This document shows positions 47,091 to 59,213 of a stretch of 64,000 bases of DNA, piece by piece. The notes under the pieces were generated by a model. It worked only from the letters and a program-made list of their open reading frames with translations, did no database searches and had not been told where the DNA came from. Source of the stretch: Chlamydomonas sphaeroides (lineage: Eukaryota; Chlorophyta; Chlorophyceae; Chlamydomonadales; Chlamydomonadaceae); contig BDDC01000174.1 in NCBI GenBank assembly GCA_001662425.1, positions 28,943 to 92,942 on the forward strand, in the 5' to 3' direction. Position numbers and translations under genes: made by a program. Numbering within the stretch: position 1 is the stretch's first letter; every line of letters starts with the position of its first letter.

Positions 47091-50000
47091 ATGTTTGCCG
47101 CCCCGCAAGACGCCCGCCGGCGGGGCGCGGCAACATCAAGACAGTGGGGCGGTCGGCGCTGCAACGAGGCGCTAGGCCTGGCGCTGCGCGAGGAGGGGTT
47201 CGCACCGGGTGGCCTTGCGTCATGGCTGCAGCTGCGCAGGTGCGACGCCGAGCTGCCGCAAAGCAACCCAGTACCGCAATCAGCGCTGTGCGTCGGGCGC
47301 GTCGCCGTCGCGTCCTGGTTGGGGCGCAGCCCCCGGCCTGGCGGATGGGGCGCAGCCCCCGGCCTGGCGGAAGCCGCGCGGCTGCTGCTCCCGGACCCCG
47401 CCTTGCCGCACCTCCGCTCCGCCGCCCTCGCGGCCGGGCACAACACGTTGCCATCACAACACCCACTGCTAGAGCACAGCCCGGGCGGCAGTCGCTGCCG
47501 GCATTTGCCCCGGCGCCAGCACAGCTGGACTGGCCCTGCCGAACGCCCTGGGGGGCAGCACTCGCCGCCCATGCGGCCGCGACCGCATCGACCGCATCTC
47601 TGCGGCCTCCAGCTGCCGCTTTCCCTCTCAGCCGCACTTCATTAGCACGGCACGAACCCTGCACCCCTACTCCCGCCGCCCGCAGCATCGGCCGCATGCG
47701 GCTCAGCGGCGGCCGCCGCTTCGAGCACTGCTTTGGCGCCGCCGTGACGTGCCTGGACCTGGACCGGACCGAGGAGCGCTGGCTGCTTGCGGGCGCGGCG
47801 GACGCCACGCTGGCGCTGTTTGACACGCACGCGGGGGCCGACGAGCACGTGAGCAGCAGCGGCAGCGCAGGCGCACTGTGGTAGCACGTACTGCAGTCAA
47901 ATGCGCGACCCACATGGGCCCCTGCTGTTGTGCTGAGGCGCTGGTGGGCGCGGTTTGACATGGCACAGCGCAGCGGTAGCGCCGCGCGGGAGGTGGCTCG
48001 CTACCGCGTAGGAGCAGCCGGTGGGCGTCGCGCGGGCGGCCCGGCGACAGCCGCAGCGGCCGCAGCGGCGCTTGCGAGGGGGCACTGCGCCCAAGGCCGC
48101 ACGCACGCTCCCATCGCCCCCACCTCGCCGCAGTGCCGGGCCACGATCACGCCGCTGTTCTCGCTGCGGCGTCACGCACACCCCAGCCACCACAAGTTTA
48201 TGATCAGCTCCGTGGCCTGGTACCCTGGTGCGAGGGCGCTGGGGGTGGGGGAAATGCGAGGGCCTTGGTGGGGGGGGCGCGAGGGTTTGCGAGGAGCGGC
48301 GATGCCTGCCGGGAGACGGAACCCGAACGCCCTGCGGCTCGGCGATCCGTGCATGTCCAGGCAGCGCCCTGCCCTTGCCCCCTGGCGCGCCCCGCCGCCC
48401 CTCGCTGCCCAGTGGACACGGGCATGTTCGTCACCGCCTCCCACGACTGCTGCGTCAAGGTGTGGGACACCAACACGTGAGTGCCTGCCGCGCCAGGGCG
48501 CCGCGGGTCTGGCGCGACGCGGGCAGGCCGGCTGCGTGGGGCCTCGCAGCCCATCCGCCCACCACCTGGTGTGTGTTCAAGTGTTAGGTAAAGACGGAAC
48601 CCCACGCGCGGCACAGCACAGCTAAGGGTTGAGTGGCACGTCGGTGTGTGTGTGTGTGTGTTGGTAGCCTGCCATGGCATCGCCCATGCCTTTGAGGCGG
48701 GAGGTGGGCGGCACGAGGCGGGCAGCCGGGCCGGCCCCGGCATGCATGTATTCATGCTGCTGCCGGATGTCTCCCAAGGGACTGGGCCGCTGCAACGCTG
48801 CTGCCAGTACCCATGCCCGCCGCCGCCTCCGCCGGCTGCCCGGCCCGCAACCCCCCAGGCCCGAGGTGGTGGGCAACTTCCAGCTGCCCAAGAAGGTGAC
48901 GTGCGTGGCCATGAGCCCCGTGGCCACCAGCCACTGCCTGGTGGCGGTGAGTGGGAGGGAGGGAGGCGCTGGGGCCGGAATAGGAGTGGTTGAGGCCGGG
49001 GCGCTGTGAGGCGCGCTGCAGCACGCCCGGCGGGGCCTGCCTACCTGAACCCCAGAGTGGCCACGAGGTTTGGGGCCGGCGGGCCAACTGCGGCTGCGCT
49101 CCTGCCGCGACCCCGCCCTGCCTCCCTCCCCCAGAGCGGCTGCGAGGACACGGCTCTGCGGCTGCTGGACCCCACCTCGGGCGCCGTGTCGCACACGTTT
49201 TCGGGGCACCGGTGCGTCGGGGCGGTGCAGGGTGCGGCCGCAGTGTGGCTCGACTGTGCGCGGGGTCGGCAAGGTGTGCGCGGTGCTGCCGGCCGTGATG
49301 TCGTGTCGTGTGGCGTGTGAAGATGCAGCCCATGCCCTGGCCCTAACGCGCATGTTTGGAGCGGCTCCTTGCCGCGCGTCATCCTCGCGCCTCGTCGCGC
49401 TCAACCCCCGTCGCAGGGACTCGGTGTGGTGTGTGGCCTGGGCCACCCACAGCGAGTACGAGGTGCTGTCGGGCGACGGCCTGGGCCAGGTGCGGGACGT
49501 AGCCACGGGACGGCTACACGACAGTCGATGTGTACGGTATTAGTGTATCATATGCTTCACCGTAGCAGTCAGCGGAAAAGCCTAGGCGAGATGCGTGGGT
49601 AGCGGGCTCCAGCAGGGCCAGCTGTCGCAGCCGGCCGCCCGCTTCACGCGGCACAGGGTAGAGCCGTGGGGCTTGGAAGCCCAACCCCTTCTCGCGTCGC
49701 CTGCCCTGGCCTCTCCCCCATGGCCGCTGCCGCCGCCTGCCAGGTCCGCGCCTGGGACCTGCGCCGCGCCGGCTGCCGGGCGGTGTTCGATGCGCACACC
49801 ACGCAGCGCCGGCCGGCGGCGCCGGCCGAGGCCGAGGAGCCGCCGCGCTACGTGTCGCCCAGCAAGAAGCCGCGGCGGGGGCAGGGCAGTGGTGAGGCCG
49901 CCGCGGCGTACCGGTACAAGGGACCCACGACACGCGCGGTGCCCATGCGGCCTCCCGTCCCGCCTCCCGCCCGAGCGGACCGCCATCGCTCACTGCTTGC

Positions 50001-50674
50001 CCAGCATGGCTACCTCGTGCCCTCCGCCAACTGTGCACGCCACCTCACCTCACCGCCCCGCCCTGCGCCGCCCCATCCCTACTGCCAACTCCGCAGCCTC
50101 CGGCGGCCGCGGCGCCAGCGGCTACGGCTCCGCCTACGGCGGGCTTGGCGGCCTGGACGAAGCCGCGGCGGCGGCAGCGCGCATGAAGGACAGCGCGCTG
50201 CGTGCACACGCCGGGTCGGTCACCTGCTTGCTGCCCTGCCCCGACGGTTGCAGCCTGCTGACCGCCGGCACCGACGGCCGGATGCGGCTGTGGGACGCGC
50301 AGCATCGCGTCAACCGTCTGGTGACGTACGAGGGGACGCACAACCGCGCGCTGCGGCTGCGGCAGATGGCGGTTAGCGAGGGCGGCCGCGTGGCGTTCTA
50401 CCCGACCGGGTCAACGGTCAACGGTTACGAGGTTGAAACCGGGCGGTTGGTGGTCAGCCTGACGGGCGGGCACACCGAGTCGGTCAACGCGGTGTCGTAC
50501 AGCGGCTCGGCGAAGGAGCTGTACAGCGGCTCGAACGACCAGACGATTGCGGTGTGGAGCGTGGTGGGCGAGGCTGAGGAGGAGGAGGAGGAGGAGGAGG
50601 AGGGCGAGGGGGAGGAGGAGCAGGGTAGGGAGGCAGGCACAGGCGCACCGTGGCGCGGCGCCGGGCGGTGGTGA
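47091..50674 (+). CDS. ERCC8: CSA/ERCC8 homologue, transcription-coupled repair
   Basis: Nine exons: 47091-47239, 47686-47848, 48134-48227, 48413-48476, 48859-48946, 49135-49211, 49417-49489, 49744-49891, 50097-50674; 477 aa, all GT-AG. CSA is the WD40 substrate receptor of the CUL4-DDB1 ubiquitin ligase that acts on RNA polymerase II stalled at DNA damage. Family-typical text: GAADATLALFDT, HKFMISSVAWYPVDTGMFV, VKVWDTNT, KKVTCVAMSPVATSHCLVA, HTFSGHRDSVWCVAWA, VRAWDLRRAGC and TDGRMRLWDAQHRVN. Two lineage additions are visible: a Gly/Ala/Ser-rich insert in the loop after AGCRAVFDAHTTQ, and a C-terminal poly-Glu run. Human CSA is 396 aa. The start at 47091 is the nearest ATG to the conserved helix; an upstream in-frame ATG at 46938 would add 51 residues without family support. 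Confidence 0.9.
47320..47371. repeat. 26-bp tandem duplication in ERCC8 intron 1
   Basis: Two exact copies of TGGGGCGCAGCCCCC plus GGCCTGGCGGA. Confidence 0.95.
48570..48620 (-). repeat. Dispersed element A, copy 1 (ERCC8 intron 4)
   Basis: On the minus strand: TGTGCTGTGCCGCGCGTGGG, then GTTCCGTCTTTACC, then TAACACTTGAACACACA. It matches 54673-54709, 58695-58740 and 61739-61788. It lies antisense to ERCC8. Confidence 0.85.
48644..48661. repeat. (TG)n microsatellite
   Basis: Nine dinucleotide units in ERCC8 intron 4, just after element A copy 1. Confidence 0.9.
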
Positions 50675-52006
50675 GGCGGCCCGGCAAGGCGACTGGGCAG
50701 GGCGCGTGAGCCATCATGTCGTGTGGTGCCGCTCCTATCCTGTGAGAGTTGGTCTGTGTGTGCATGTGTGTTTGTTGGGCTGTGAAATGGACGTGTGCGT
50801 CGTGCTCTGATATGGATGGGGCTGCATGCTGCGCTGCAGCGGCGGCAGCGCAGCGGCGGCAGGACCACGGCGACAGCGGCGTCGCGCCGCGGCGGCTCAC
50901 TGCCCGCCGCATCGGAGCAAGGTGGGCCTCCTGCAGCCCTGTGCCCCGCGCCGCTCTCGCAGTCGTGTGCGTGCATGTGCCTGTGTGTGTGCGGCCGCGC
51001 AGCGGATGAGCTGCCGCCGAGAGGGTGCGCTGCGGGCCGTGCCGCCGCCGCCCGCCCACCCGGCGCAGCCTCTGTTAACGCACCCCCACACCGCTGCCCC
51101 CTTCCCCTTCCTCCGTCCCCCTCCTGTGCGCAGGTGCCAGCGGCTGCCGCTGGAATCGCCGGCGCGGAGCTCGTGGCGGAGCGGCAGCGTGGCGGCCGAG
51201 TGCTGTGGCGTCGCGGCCGCCAGCACGGCGTGGGAGCAGGTCGGGCGCAGGCCTGCGACGTCGGCGCGTTCAGCGCCACCAAGGGACCCAGCGCCTGCAG
51301 CAGCTGTGGACGCTGACACGTGCGGTGCTCTAGGTGAGGACCGGGGCTGGGACGAGCGTCTTGCGGGGCTGGGCTGCGCTCCAGGGTCGTGCGCGATGCT
51401 AAAGATGGGAGCCGCTGGTGCCAGGGGAGCCATGCGGCGCGGGGCAGCTGCGATTCGCCTCACGCGGTCCTGCGCATGGCAACATGCCGGTTGCAGGCCC
51501 TACATGCGGCGGGCCTAATCCGGACGGCTGCTGCTTCTGCCGCGCATCATACGCGTTTCCCCTGTTTCGGGCGTGGCGGCGTTCGCCATCGTCAGCCACT
51601 GCGACTTGCGGTGATAACACCGATCTACGAAATGTAAGCGCTGTGTTGATCCATGAGTTGGGCTGCAGCAGGTGGGGGATGCGCTTCGCTGGGGTACGTT
51701 AGTTGGCGGGGAGGGTTGGGGTGGTGCGCAGCCCCGCGTGGTGTGTGTGCCATGCGGACTCACGACGCGGTCATCCTCATACCATCGCTTCAATGACCTG
51801 TAAGCCACTGTGTTCTCTGGGTATCGCGCGGAATTCTCTTGGTTCGAGCAACATAATGGCAAGTCCAAGCGCAGCGTGCTAGGTAGCATTATATCGCGAA
51901 CGGCATATGCAACAATTTTCACCGCGAAGCACTGCAAGCGAAGCTGGTGGCCGCTTCGGCGAGTGCAGCACCTGAGGCTGGGCATTCTCCCAGCAGCTGC
52001 TGCAAA
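50675..52006. other. Intergenic, ERCC8 to cis-prenyltransferase
   Basis: ERCC8 3' UTR and the promoter of the next gene. TGTAA occurs at 51633-51637. No exon recognised. Confidence 0.5.
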
Positions 52007-54037
52007 ATGCTGGCGTTCCTGGCCGTCTGGCTGCGGCGGTCCATCAGCATGATGCTTTACCTGCTGGGCGACGTGCCGCACCACGTAGCGTTCGTCATGG
52101 ATGGCAACCGTCGCTACGCAGAGCGGAAACACGTCGACAAGGCGACAGGCCACACGCACGGCTATGGCAAGGTAGGTTGCTGCCGCCAGCAATGCCGCAG
52201 TTGCCGGGGCCCAGCACATATGAGACGCGGCGCCCTCGCTGTGCAGATGGTGGATGTCATCCACTGGTGCATAGAGCTTGGCGTCAAGCACATCACCGTC
52301 TACGCCTTCAGCATCGACAACTTCAATCGCGCACCGGACGAGGTCTCGGCGCTCATGCAGCTCGCCGAGGAGAAGTACATCGAGCTGGCCCGGGTACGCC
52401 CGCCGCCGCCGCCGGCACTGCCGTCGCCACGCCCAATACCCAACCCAACCGCCGCCGTCGTCCCCACTTCACCCAAGCATGTCGCCATCCCTGGCCGCCC
52501 ACCACCTCTCCACACCCCGACCCCCAGGACGACGGCCTGGCGGAGCGCGAGGGCATCTCCATGTCCATTGTGGGCGACCTCTCGCTGCCGCCGCCGCCGG
52601 TGCAGGGCGCCGCGGCTCGCCTCATGCGCAACACCGCGGCGCTGCGGCACCGGAGGGCGCACCTCAACGTCTGCTTCTCCTACACGTAAGCTTGCCGGGC
52701 CGGGCTCCATCCCGGCGCTGCCGACAGAGGCCTGCGTCGCCACTGCGACCCGCGGCCCTGCCGAGGGCCCGCTGCCGCTGCGCAAGCCTCCTCCCCGACG
52801 CGCCCATTCCGCAGCTGCTCCGAGGAGACCGTGGCCGCCACCGCGGCGCTTCAGGCGGCGGTGCGCGAGCGCGAGCTGGCGCCGGGCGACGTGGGTCCGG
52901 AGGCGCTGCGCGGCTCGTTGCGCACCGGCCCCGCCAGCCCGCCCGCCGACCTGCTCATACGCACTAGCGGCGAGACGCGCCTGTCGGACTTCCTGCTCTG
53001 GCAGTCCGCCGGAGCTCACCTGGTCTACCTGCCCAAGCTCTGGCCCGACCTGTCTTACCTGGACTTCGCGGCTGCCGTACTGTCGTACCAGGTACGGCGG
53101 CGGTGGCGGGGGCCGGGGCTGCTGTGGACGAAACACATGGCGCACCGCTGGCAGCAGCGGCGGCGCATGCGTAGGGCTGCCAGTCTGCCGGCGCATGCGT
53201 AGGGCGGCGCATGCATAGGGCTGCCAGGCTGCCAGGCTGCCAGGCCGTAGGGCTGCCAGGCTGCCAGGGCTGCCAGTCTGCCAGTCTGCTTGGGAAGCTG
53301 GGAAGCTGGGAAGCTGGGAAGCTGGGGAGCTGGGAAGCTGGGAAGCTGGCGCAACCGGCAACCGCTTGCGCCCACCTTCTGTCCCTTGATGGTGTCCGTG
53401 CCACTCCCCGCAGGCGGCCGCTGGCAGGTTGCGGTGCCTGCGGCAACGCGCCGCGGAGCGCCTGGCGGCGGCGCTGGGCGCCGGAGAGCGGCCGCAGGCG
53501 GAGGCGGAGGCGGAGCCAGGGCCGCGCGTGGAGGCCGGCGCTGCGGAGGCGGACGCGTCGCGAGGCGGCAGAGGCGAAGCGGGCCGGCAGCCGCCGTCTG
53601 CCGAGACGGCGGAGCCATCCACTGCGCCAAGGGGGGATGCCCCCAGCGGCGCGGTGCTGCGTGCGCGGCGGATGGGCACTGCCGCTGGGGCGAGCGCCGC
53701 GCCAGGGCAGGGAGGCACGCCAGGGTGTGCGGCCCCCGCCTCCACTTCCCCTCCCTTGCGCAAAGCCCGCGGCGGCGGTTCCTGGACCGACAGCTTGCGG
53801 TGGCTTGCACGCAGCGGCTGGGCCGGCCGACCGGCGGCCGAGGCGGGCGGTGGCGCGGACTGCCGGCACGGGCCGGGCGGCGCGGCGGCAGAGGTCGCGA
53901 AGGCCGGGGAAGGGTGTGATGACGGGTTTGGGCAGGGCGGTGGCGGCGTCGCTGGCCGGACGGTGCGGCTGCTCCGCTACTTTTCGCGGCTGGAGGCGGC
54001 CCGCCGAGACTGGATCGCGAGCCACGCCGGCCTGTGA
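52007..54037 (+). CDS. DHDDS: DHDDS-type cis-prenyltransferase
   Basis: Five exons: 52007-52171, 52247-52393, 52528-52685, 52815-53091, 53414-54037; 456 aa, GT-AG. The enzyme condenses isopentenyl diphosphate onto a farnesyl or longer starter in cis to make the dolichol precursor at the ER. A short hydrophobic N-terminus (LAFLAVWLRR) precedes HHVAFVMDGNRRYAERKH with catalytic D32. Then TVYAFSIDNFNR, and IRTSGETRLSDFLLWQ (205-220) with LPKLWPDLSYLDF, which match eukaryotic DHDDS rather than the bacterial enzyme. No C-terminal RxG motif is seen; eukaryotic DHDDS proteins usually get it from a NUS1/NgBR partner. Exon 5 adds about 207 low-complexity residues, ending in RLEAARRDWIASHAGL. Upstream GTG-started frames were rejected in favour of the ATG at 52007. 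Confidence 0.92.
53292..53349. repeat. 9-bp tandem repeat in cis-prenyltransferase intron 4
   Basis: About six copies of GGAAGCTGG, preceded at 53160-53290 by irregular GCTGCCAG repeats, all in the last intron (53092-53413). Confidence 0.9.
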
Positions 54038-54130
54038 TGTGAGAGCGCCGCGGCCCTCGCCAAGGGGCGGGGTGGTGGATGTGCAGAGCGCTGCATGTGC
54101 GGATGGAGGCCTGGGAGGGAGGGCGCCGTG

Positions 54131-54135
54131 TGTAA
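54131..54135 (+). terminator. TGTAA polyadenylation signal
   Basis: TGTAA 94 nt past the cis-prenyltransferase stop, a typical position for a chlorophyte 3' UTR. Confidence 0.6.
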
Positions 54136-54672
54136 AGCAACCGAGGGGCGGCCCACATCCTAGCTTTTTCGGTGCGGCGCCCTCGAACGGTAGCGCCCTT
54201 GCGGCCCTCCCGGCCGTACGTGCGAAGGCGGCCGCAGCCGTGCACCTGCTGCTGCTGCCTGCCCGCGTGCCGCGCGCAGCGTCGCAGAGGGATTGCGCCA
54301 ATTTGCGACGCACGACTGCTGGGCAGCCATGGCAGCCGTATAATAGCCTGGGCGTTGCGGCCACATGCAAGCCTAGCGCCGGGTGCTGCCCAGCGGCCGG
54401 CCCCGTTGGCGCCCTGGTCCTGCGGCTGGCATGGCATGGAAGGCCCGTGCGTGTTGTGCGGCGGGGCGCTGGCCCCTGTTGCGCTCTGGCCCCTGGTGCG
54501 CACTGGCCAGAGCGTGTCACGATGCTGCCTCTGGCTGCGCCCCGTTCGCATCCCGACGGACGCATCCTGACGGACAGCGCCGGCTGCGCCCCCGCCGGCC
54601 CGCCGCCCGCCGCCCAACGGATAGTGCCGGGTGCTCTCGCTCCAGGCATCCGGTCCGGTCCGGTAAACACAC

Positions 54673-54709
54673 TGTGGGGTTCTGTGCTACCTAACACCGG
54701 AACACACTG
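54673..54709 (+). repeat. Dispersed element A, copy 2 (intergenic)
   Basis: TGTGGGGTTCTGTGCTACC then TAACACCGGAACACACTG. The most divergent copy and the only one outside a gene. Confidence 0.75.
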
Positions 54710-56381
54710 AATTCCCGGTGTCCGAGATCCAACAACAAGCAAGCTGTGAACACATACATGCGCCCAGCCATCATCCCACCTGCTGCCAGGGTAGCCCCAT
54801 CGTAGTCATGCCCTCGCTGGCGGTGGCGCTGCTGGCGGTGGACCGGCCGCTGCACAGCAGCGAGTCCAGCAGCGAGTCGGCGGCGGCCGGTGGAGGCGCT
54901 CGACTGGCATGCCATGTAGCCTAGCACGAGTGTTATGATCGCCGTCTATTGCTGTGTGTTGCAGGTTGCAGCAAGTACTTAGTTTTGGGAGCTGGTCGAG
55001 GCTGTTCTACAAAGTACGTATGTAAACGTACCGCACCGTCCCTGCCGTTCCCTGCGCACGCAGAAAGGCATACATACATCATACGCGAGATTGGCTGCCA
55101 CGTGTGAGCCAGCGTCATGTCTTCCGCAGGTTCGGAACGGCCGCCCCCAAGATGCGTCGCTGTCTGCGCCGCCCATTTCCGTGACATGAACGGCGGGGCC
55201 AATCTGCGTGCGTTCATGTTCGGTGTCACCTGCACGGACGTACCCCTCGTGCCAGCCCCTCCCCTGGTCGTGGTAGCGAGTGGCAACGGCGGCGCGTGCT
55301 ACTGAGGAGGCTGCTGTCGGGTCGCCATTCTTGAGCAAAAATGCTCGGTGAATGAATCAGTCTTGAGCTGACCCATCCAGGTCAAGCGCTGCACTCGGCG
55401 GGTCCCCCGTTGCTGTCCCCCCCCAAAGATCGCACACACGCTACCGTATCGCAGCACACGAAAGCACAATACCGAGTTTCCGTCCGTTCGTGCACGCCGC
55501 ACGACAGGGTCCGAACACGCACCCCAGCCCCCGCCGCCCCTCGCTCATCCGCGCCGCCGCCGCGCCTGCCCCGGCTCGATTACGGGAGCCGATGCACATC
55601 ACCATGCCCCAGCACACACCACCACCAGTGCCGGCCGACCCGTCCTGGCGCCCCGGCCAATGGGCCTTCCAGCTCGCCCGAGCTGCCGCCAAGCACAGGA
55701 GGTCTCCCAGCTGAACCCTCGCACCGCCCGCGCGCCACCCCGCACCAGCAAACTGGCCACAGCGAGTCTCGCGCTGCTGGCCAAAATAAAACAGCCCATC
55801 CAGCAGCATTCGCTCCAGTGGTCCCGGCCATGTTACGCTATGCACACAACCGCCAAGCAACCGCTAATCGCGCGCTCGCTGCACACGCATTATGCGCCTG
55901 ATGCGACCGAGCCGCGCCTGCCTGCCTGCCTGGCTCGCTACAGGACACCGCCTCCATGCGCACCCACAGTCGCCACCCGACCAAGCCTGCCGCCACCCGC
56001 TCTACCAGCGGCGACGAGGGCCGGCCCCGGCAGTAGCAGCAGCCCCCGCCAGCACCCCGCTAACACGCCGCCCAACACGCGGGACCGGCCAGTGACTCCG
56101 AGCCTATGTGCACAGATCCCGGCCGCCTGGAAACCCCCGGCACGGCACGTGTCCATGGGCCCCCTCCCAACCCCTCCCCAACCGCCCATTTTGACCCCTA
56201 GGCCAGCCACCAGGCACGCCAGCCGCCCACTGGGCGAGCATGTCCTCCTGCCCCTGCCCGGACGTGCCAGGCGGCGGTCGCCTGAGCGCGGACTGCAAGG
56301 CGGCCATGCGGTACTATCACGCCAGCCTCAATACCGGCAGTGCTCACTAGTCGGCTGCTAGTTATCTAGCCGGCCGCATGC

Positions 56382-59213
56382 TCAATAGTCGGGCATGACC
56401 TGGGTCTCGGGGCACACCATGACCGCGTGGTCGTAGGTGCAGATGGTGCCGGGCTTGAGGCGGCGCGGGGTGCGCGGCTCCTCCGCCACGTCCACCACCA
56501 GCTGCACGCGCTTGAGGTCGCCCTTGTTGAGGACCAGGTGGCTCACCCGGTTGTTGAGCTGCGGGCGGGGAGGGGGAGGGGGAGGGAGGGATGCAGGTGC
56601 GGTGTGGAGGACGGGGAGCGCGGGAGGCGTGTGCCCAGGGTGACGTGGACATGGGACATGCTGTGGCGGTTGCGGCCGGGCGGGAGGGGAAGGGGGAGGG
56701 AGGGGAGGGGAGGGCATTGTGGATATTGGAAGCCGCGGCTCCACGATCCGGCCCGCGATGTGGAGGCTGGCCGGGTTGCTGCTACCGAAGCTGCGGCGAC
56801 GGGACCCGCTGCCCATGGAGGGCACCCCACGTGCGACAGGACACGCCAGGCTGCAAGCGGGCGCCTCCGTGCGCATTCGTTGGGGACCGATGCTGCACAT
56901 GTAACACACAAAAGCAGTACTCCGTACCGGTGCTGCGCCCCCACCTCGAAGACCATGCCCTCCGACATGGGGATGTGCACGCAGCCCGCCTCCTTGCCGC
57001 CGTCCTCCTCCTGCATGCGCCGCCCGCCCGCGCCGCCGCGGCCCGCGTCGCGGTCGGGGCACACCTCAAAGGCAATGGTGTCGTCCGACACGATGGGGAT
57101 GTGGATGCGGTGCGCAAACTGTGAAGGGGGGCAGGGGCGGCAACACCACGTCACACACGCACCCACGCGCGCTCCAGCGCACGCCAGGAGTAACAGCGCC
57201 TTTCCTACTGAGCTACTTGGGCGTCCCCCAGAGGGGCACAGGGGCGGCGCCCGGGCTGCTGTGAAGCGGCGCCGCGCGCCGCCGGCTGAGCGTCCCCGCC
57301 GGCCCAAGCCCCCGGCCCGCCCAACCCCGGCCCACTCACCCGCGCGTAGCCGCCCATGTCCTTGTGCACCTTGATCTCGCTGCCCGGCTTCATGCGCGCG
57401 AACTGCATGCGCACCACCTTGTTCATGTCGGCGCGGCCCACGATCTGGGCCGGCAGCGCAGGCAAGGGCAGGGAGCAGGGCAGGGGGCGCGGTTGCACAA
57501 CGTCTGCACGCGGACGACGTCCACACACGGCTTGGGAGGTGGCCGCTGGATACCCGGATGTCTCTGTACGCGCGGTTGCTTGCATGAACGACAGCGCCAC
57601 AGCCCACAGCGGCAGCCGCCGCGAGCGCACAGGCTACAAGAGCGTGCGCCGGGGGGGGGGCCGTCTACCGCTGGCACGCCGTCCATGTGTTCCGTACTGC
57701 CCACCTTTTCCACGATGGGCTCGATGAGGTCCTTGAAGTAGTCGTAGTAGGCGAATCGGTACACGTGCTCGGTGCTCTGGTCGGAGAACACCATGACGAG
57801 GGCCTCCACGCCCGGCTTGAACCTGCGGGGAGAGCGGGTGTAGGGAGCGGAGAGGTCCGAGCGCGTGTGGGGCCCACCGCAGAGTACGGCACGGGTTGCG
57901 CGGGGCGGGACGCGCAAGATGGCCATGCGTGGCGTGGCGTGCGTCAGCTGTGAAGCAGGCCTCGCATCACGAAATGCTTTCATACGTGCTTTGACGCTTC
58001 CACTCGATACGCTCCATCGACCCATCGACCCAGATGAAAGGACGTGCTGCACAGGCCCCGTCTGGCCCACGTCCCCAGTTTGCCCACCCAACCGCACCCG
58101 TTGAACGACGTGTGGTGTACATGTGCGAGCGATCCCACCCCACCCTATTCCCACCTCCAGCGCTACCCCACCCCCACCTCCACTCCCACCCCCACCCCGG
58201 ACCCCCAGCCCAGTGGCCCTCACTTGGCCATATTGTCCGAGCGGCCGTCGACTGCGGCGTTGGTGCGGCGCTGGTGCTTGGTGTCCCACATCTCCTCCGG
58301 CAGCTTGATGATGCGCTCCTGAGGGGCCGGGCGGCGGGGAAAAGCCACGAGCGCGTTCAGCGAAAGGCGGCACAAGGCAACATCCGGTAAGGCGAGGCAG
58401 GACCCAGTCCCAGTCCCGGCAGCCGGCACCCCTCTCCATCCCAACCCCGCCCCTCCCCGCCCTCAACCGCACGCACCCGTAGCTGCGCGATGTCGACCTG
58501 GGTCAGCGGCAGTGAGATGCCCGCATCGAAGCTGCGCCGCGAGTCCTTGATCTTGAGGTCCAGCCGGGGCTTGCCAGAGGCCCAGTGGCCCGAGATCTGG
58601 GTCAAGCGGCGGGGCGGGGTGCCGGGACTTGCAGCCGGGGCCTGCACGCCTGACTTACACGCAGTGTGCCAGCACCACACACTCTACCCGGGGCGTGCTG
58701 TGCCGCGTGTGGGGTTCTACCTAACACTGGAACACAGTGGGTGGCCCAGCCTTTACCCCGGGGCGCTGCATCGCGCAGCGATTACATGGTAGCAACGATC
58801 AGAGCACACCCCGCGAGCGTCGCGATGGCTGACAAGGGGCCCCTTCGTACCTTGGGCTTGTAGCCCAGCTCCACCAGCTTGCGTGTGGCCTCCAGGACCC
58901 GCGGGTCGCTGATGGCCGAGGTAAGGTCCGGCTCGTCCGCCGGGTTGTCGTCAGGGTCCCGGATGTCCAGATCCTCCTCCTCCTCGTCAATCACCTCGTC
59001 CCCTTCCTCCTCGCGCGCCCCCCGCCGCTTGTGTTGCCCCCGCCGCTTGCCGCCGTGCCGGCCGCGGCGGCCACCGCCCTCCTCGCCAGCCGCGTCCGAG
59101 CCCGCCGCCGCGTCGCCGTCGGTAGCCCCCTCCCCAGCCGACAGCTCCAGGTCCTGGTGGGGCGGGCCCTGCGCCGCCGCCTGCTCGTCAGCAACGCCGC
59201 CCTTCGACGACAT
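56382..59213 (-). CDS. Aspartyl/asparaginyl beta-hydroxylase-like protein
   Basis: Seven exons on the minus strand: 59213-58851, 58596-58477, 58318-58224, 57822-57705, 57444-57340, 57118-56945, 56558-56382; 383 aa, all GT-AG. The domain is the 2-oxoglutarate/Fe(II) fold of the Asp/Asn hydroxylase family, which hydroxylates Asp or Asn side chains (in animals, EGF-like domains in the ER). Evidence: KPGSEIKVHKDMGGYAR, HRIHIPIVSDDTIAFEV with H270, EGMVFELNNRVSHLV with H332, and KGDLKRVQLVVDVAEE. The first 120 residues are charged and low in complexity (Gly/Arg, then poly-Glu), with no clear signal or membrane helix. A longer N-terminus from an in-frame ATG at 59477 is possible. Activity is inferred from the fold; the substrate is unknown. 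Confidence 0.8.
58695..58740 (+). repeat. Dispersed element A, copy 3 (hydroxylase intron 1)
   Basis: GTGCTGTGCCGCGTGTGGGG then TTCTACC, TAACACTGGAACACAGTGG. Antisense to its host gene. Confidence 0.85.

Larger units (their letters stand above)
54038..56381. other. Intergenic, cis-prenyltransferase to hydroxylase-like gene
   Basis: Convergent 3' regions. Contains a TGTAA (54131-54135) and element A copy 2 (54673-54709). Frames of 100-200 codons are open but none resembles a protein family or splices convincingly. Confidence 0.45.

Noticed and set aside
51947..52006. GTG-started extension of the cis-prenyltransferase
   Set aside because: Nuclear genes start at ATG; the ATG at 52007 gives the expected short N-terminus before HHVAFVMDGNRR.
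52964..54742. 592-codon minus-strand frame and 499-codon plus-strand frame over the cis-prenyltransferase
   Set aside because: Both are shadows of exons 4-5 and of the intronic repeats; only the frame giving RTSGETRLSDFLLW is supported.
57204..57215. tRNA A-box (TAGCTCAGTAGG on the minus strand)
   Set aside because: No matching D-stem partner, no B-box and no acceptor pairing in the flanks; it lies in an intron of the hydroxylase-like gene.
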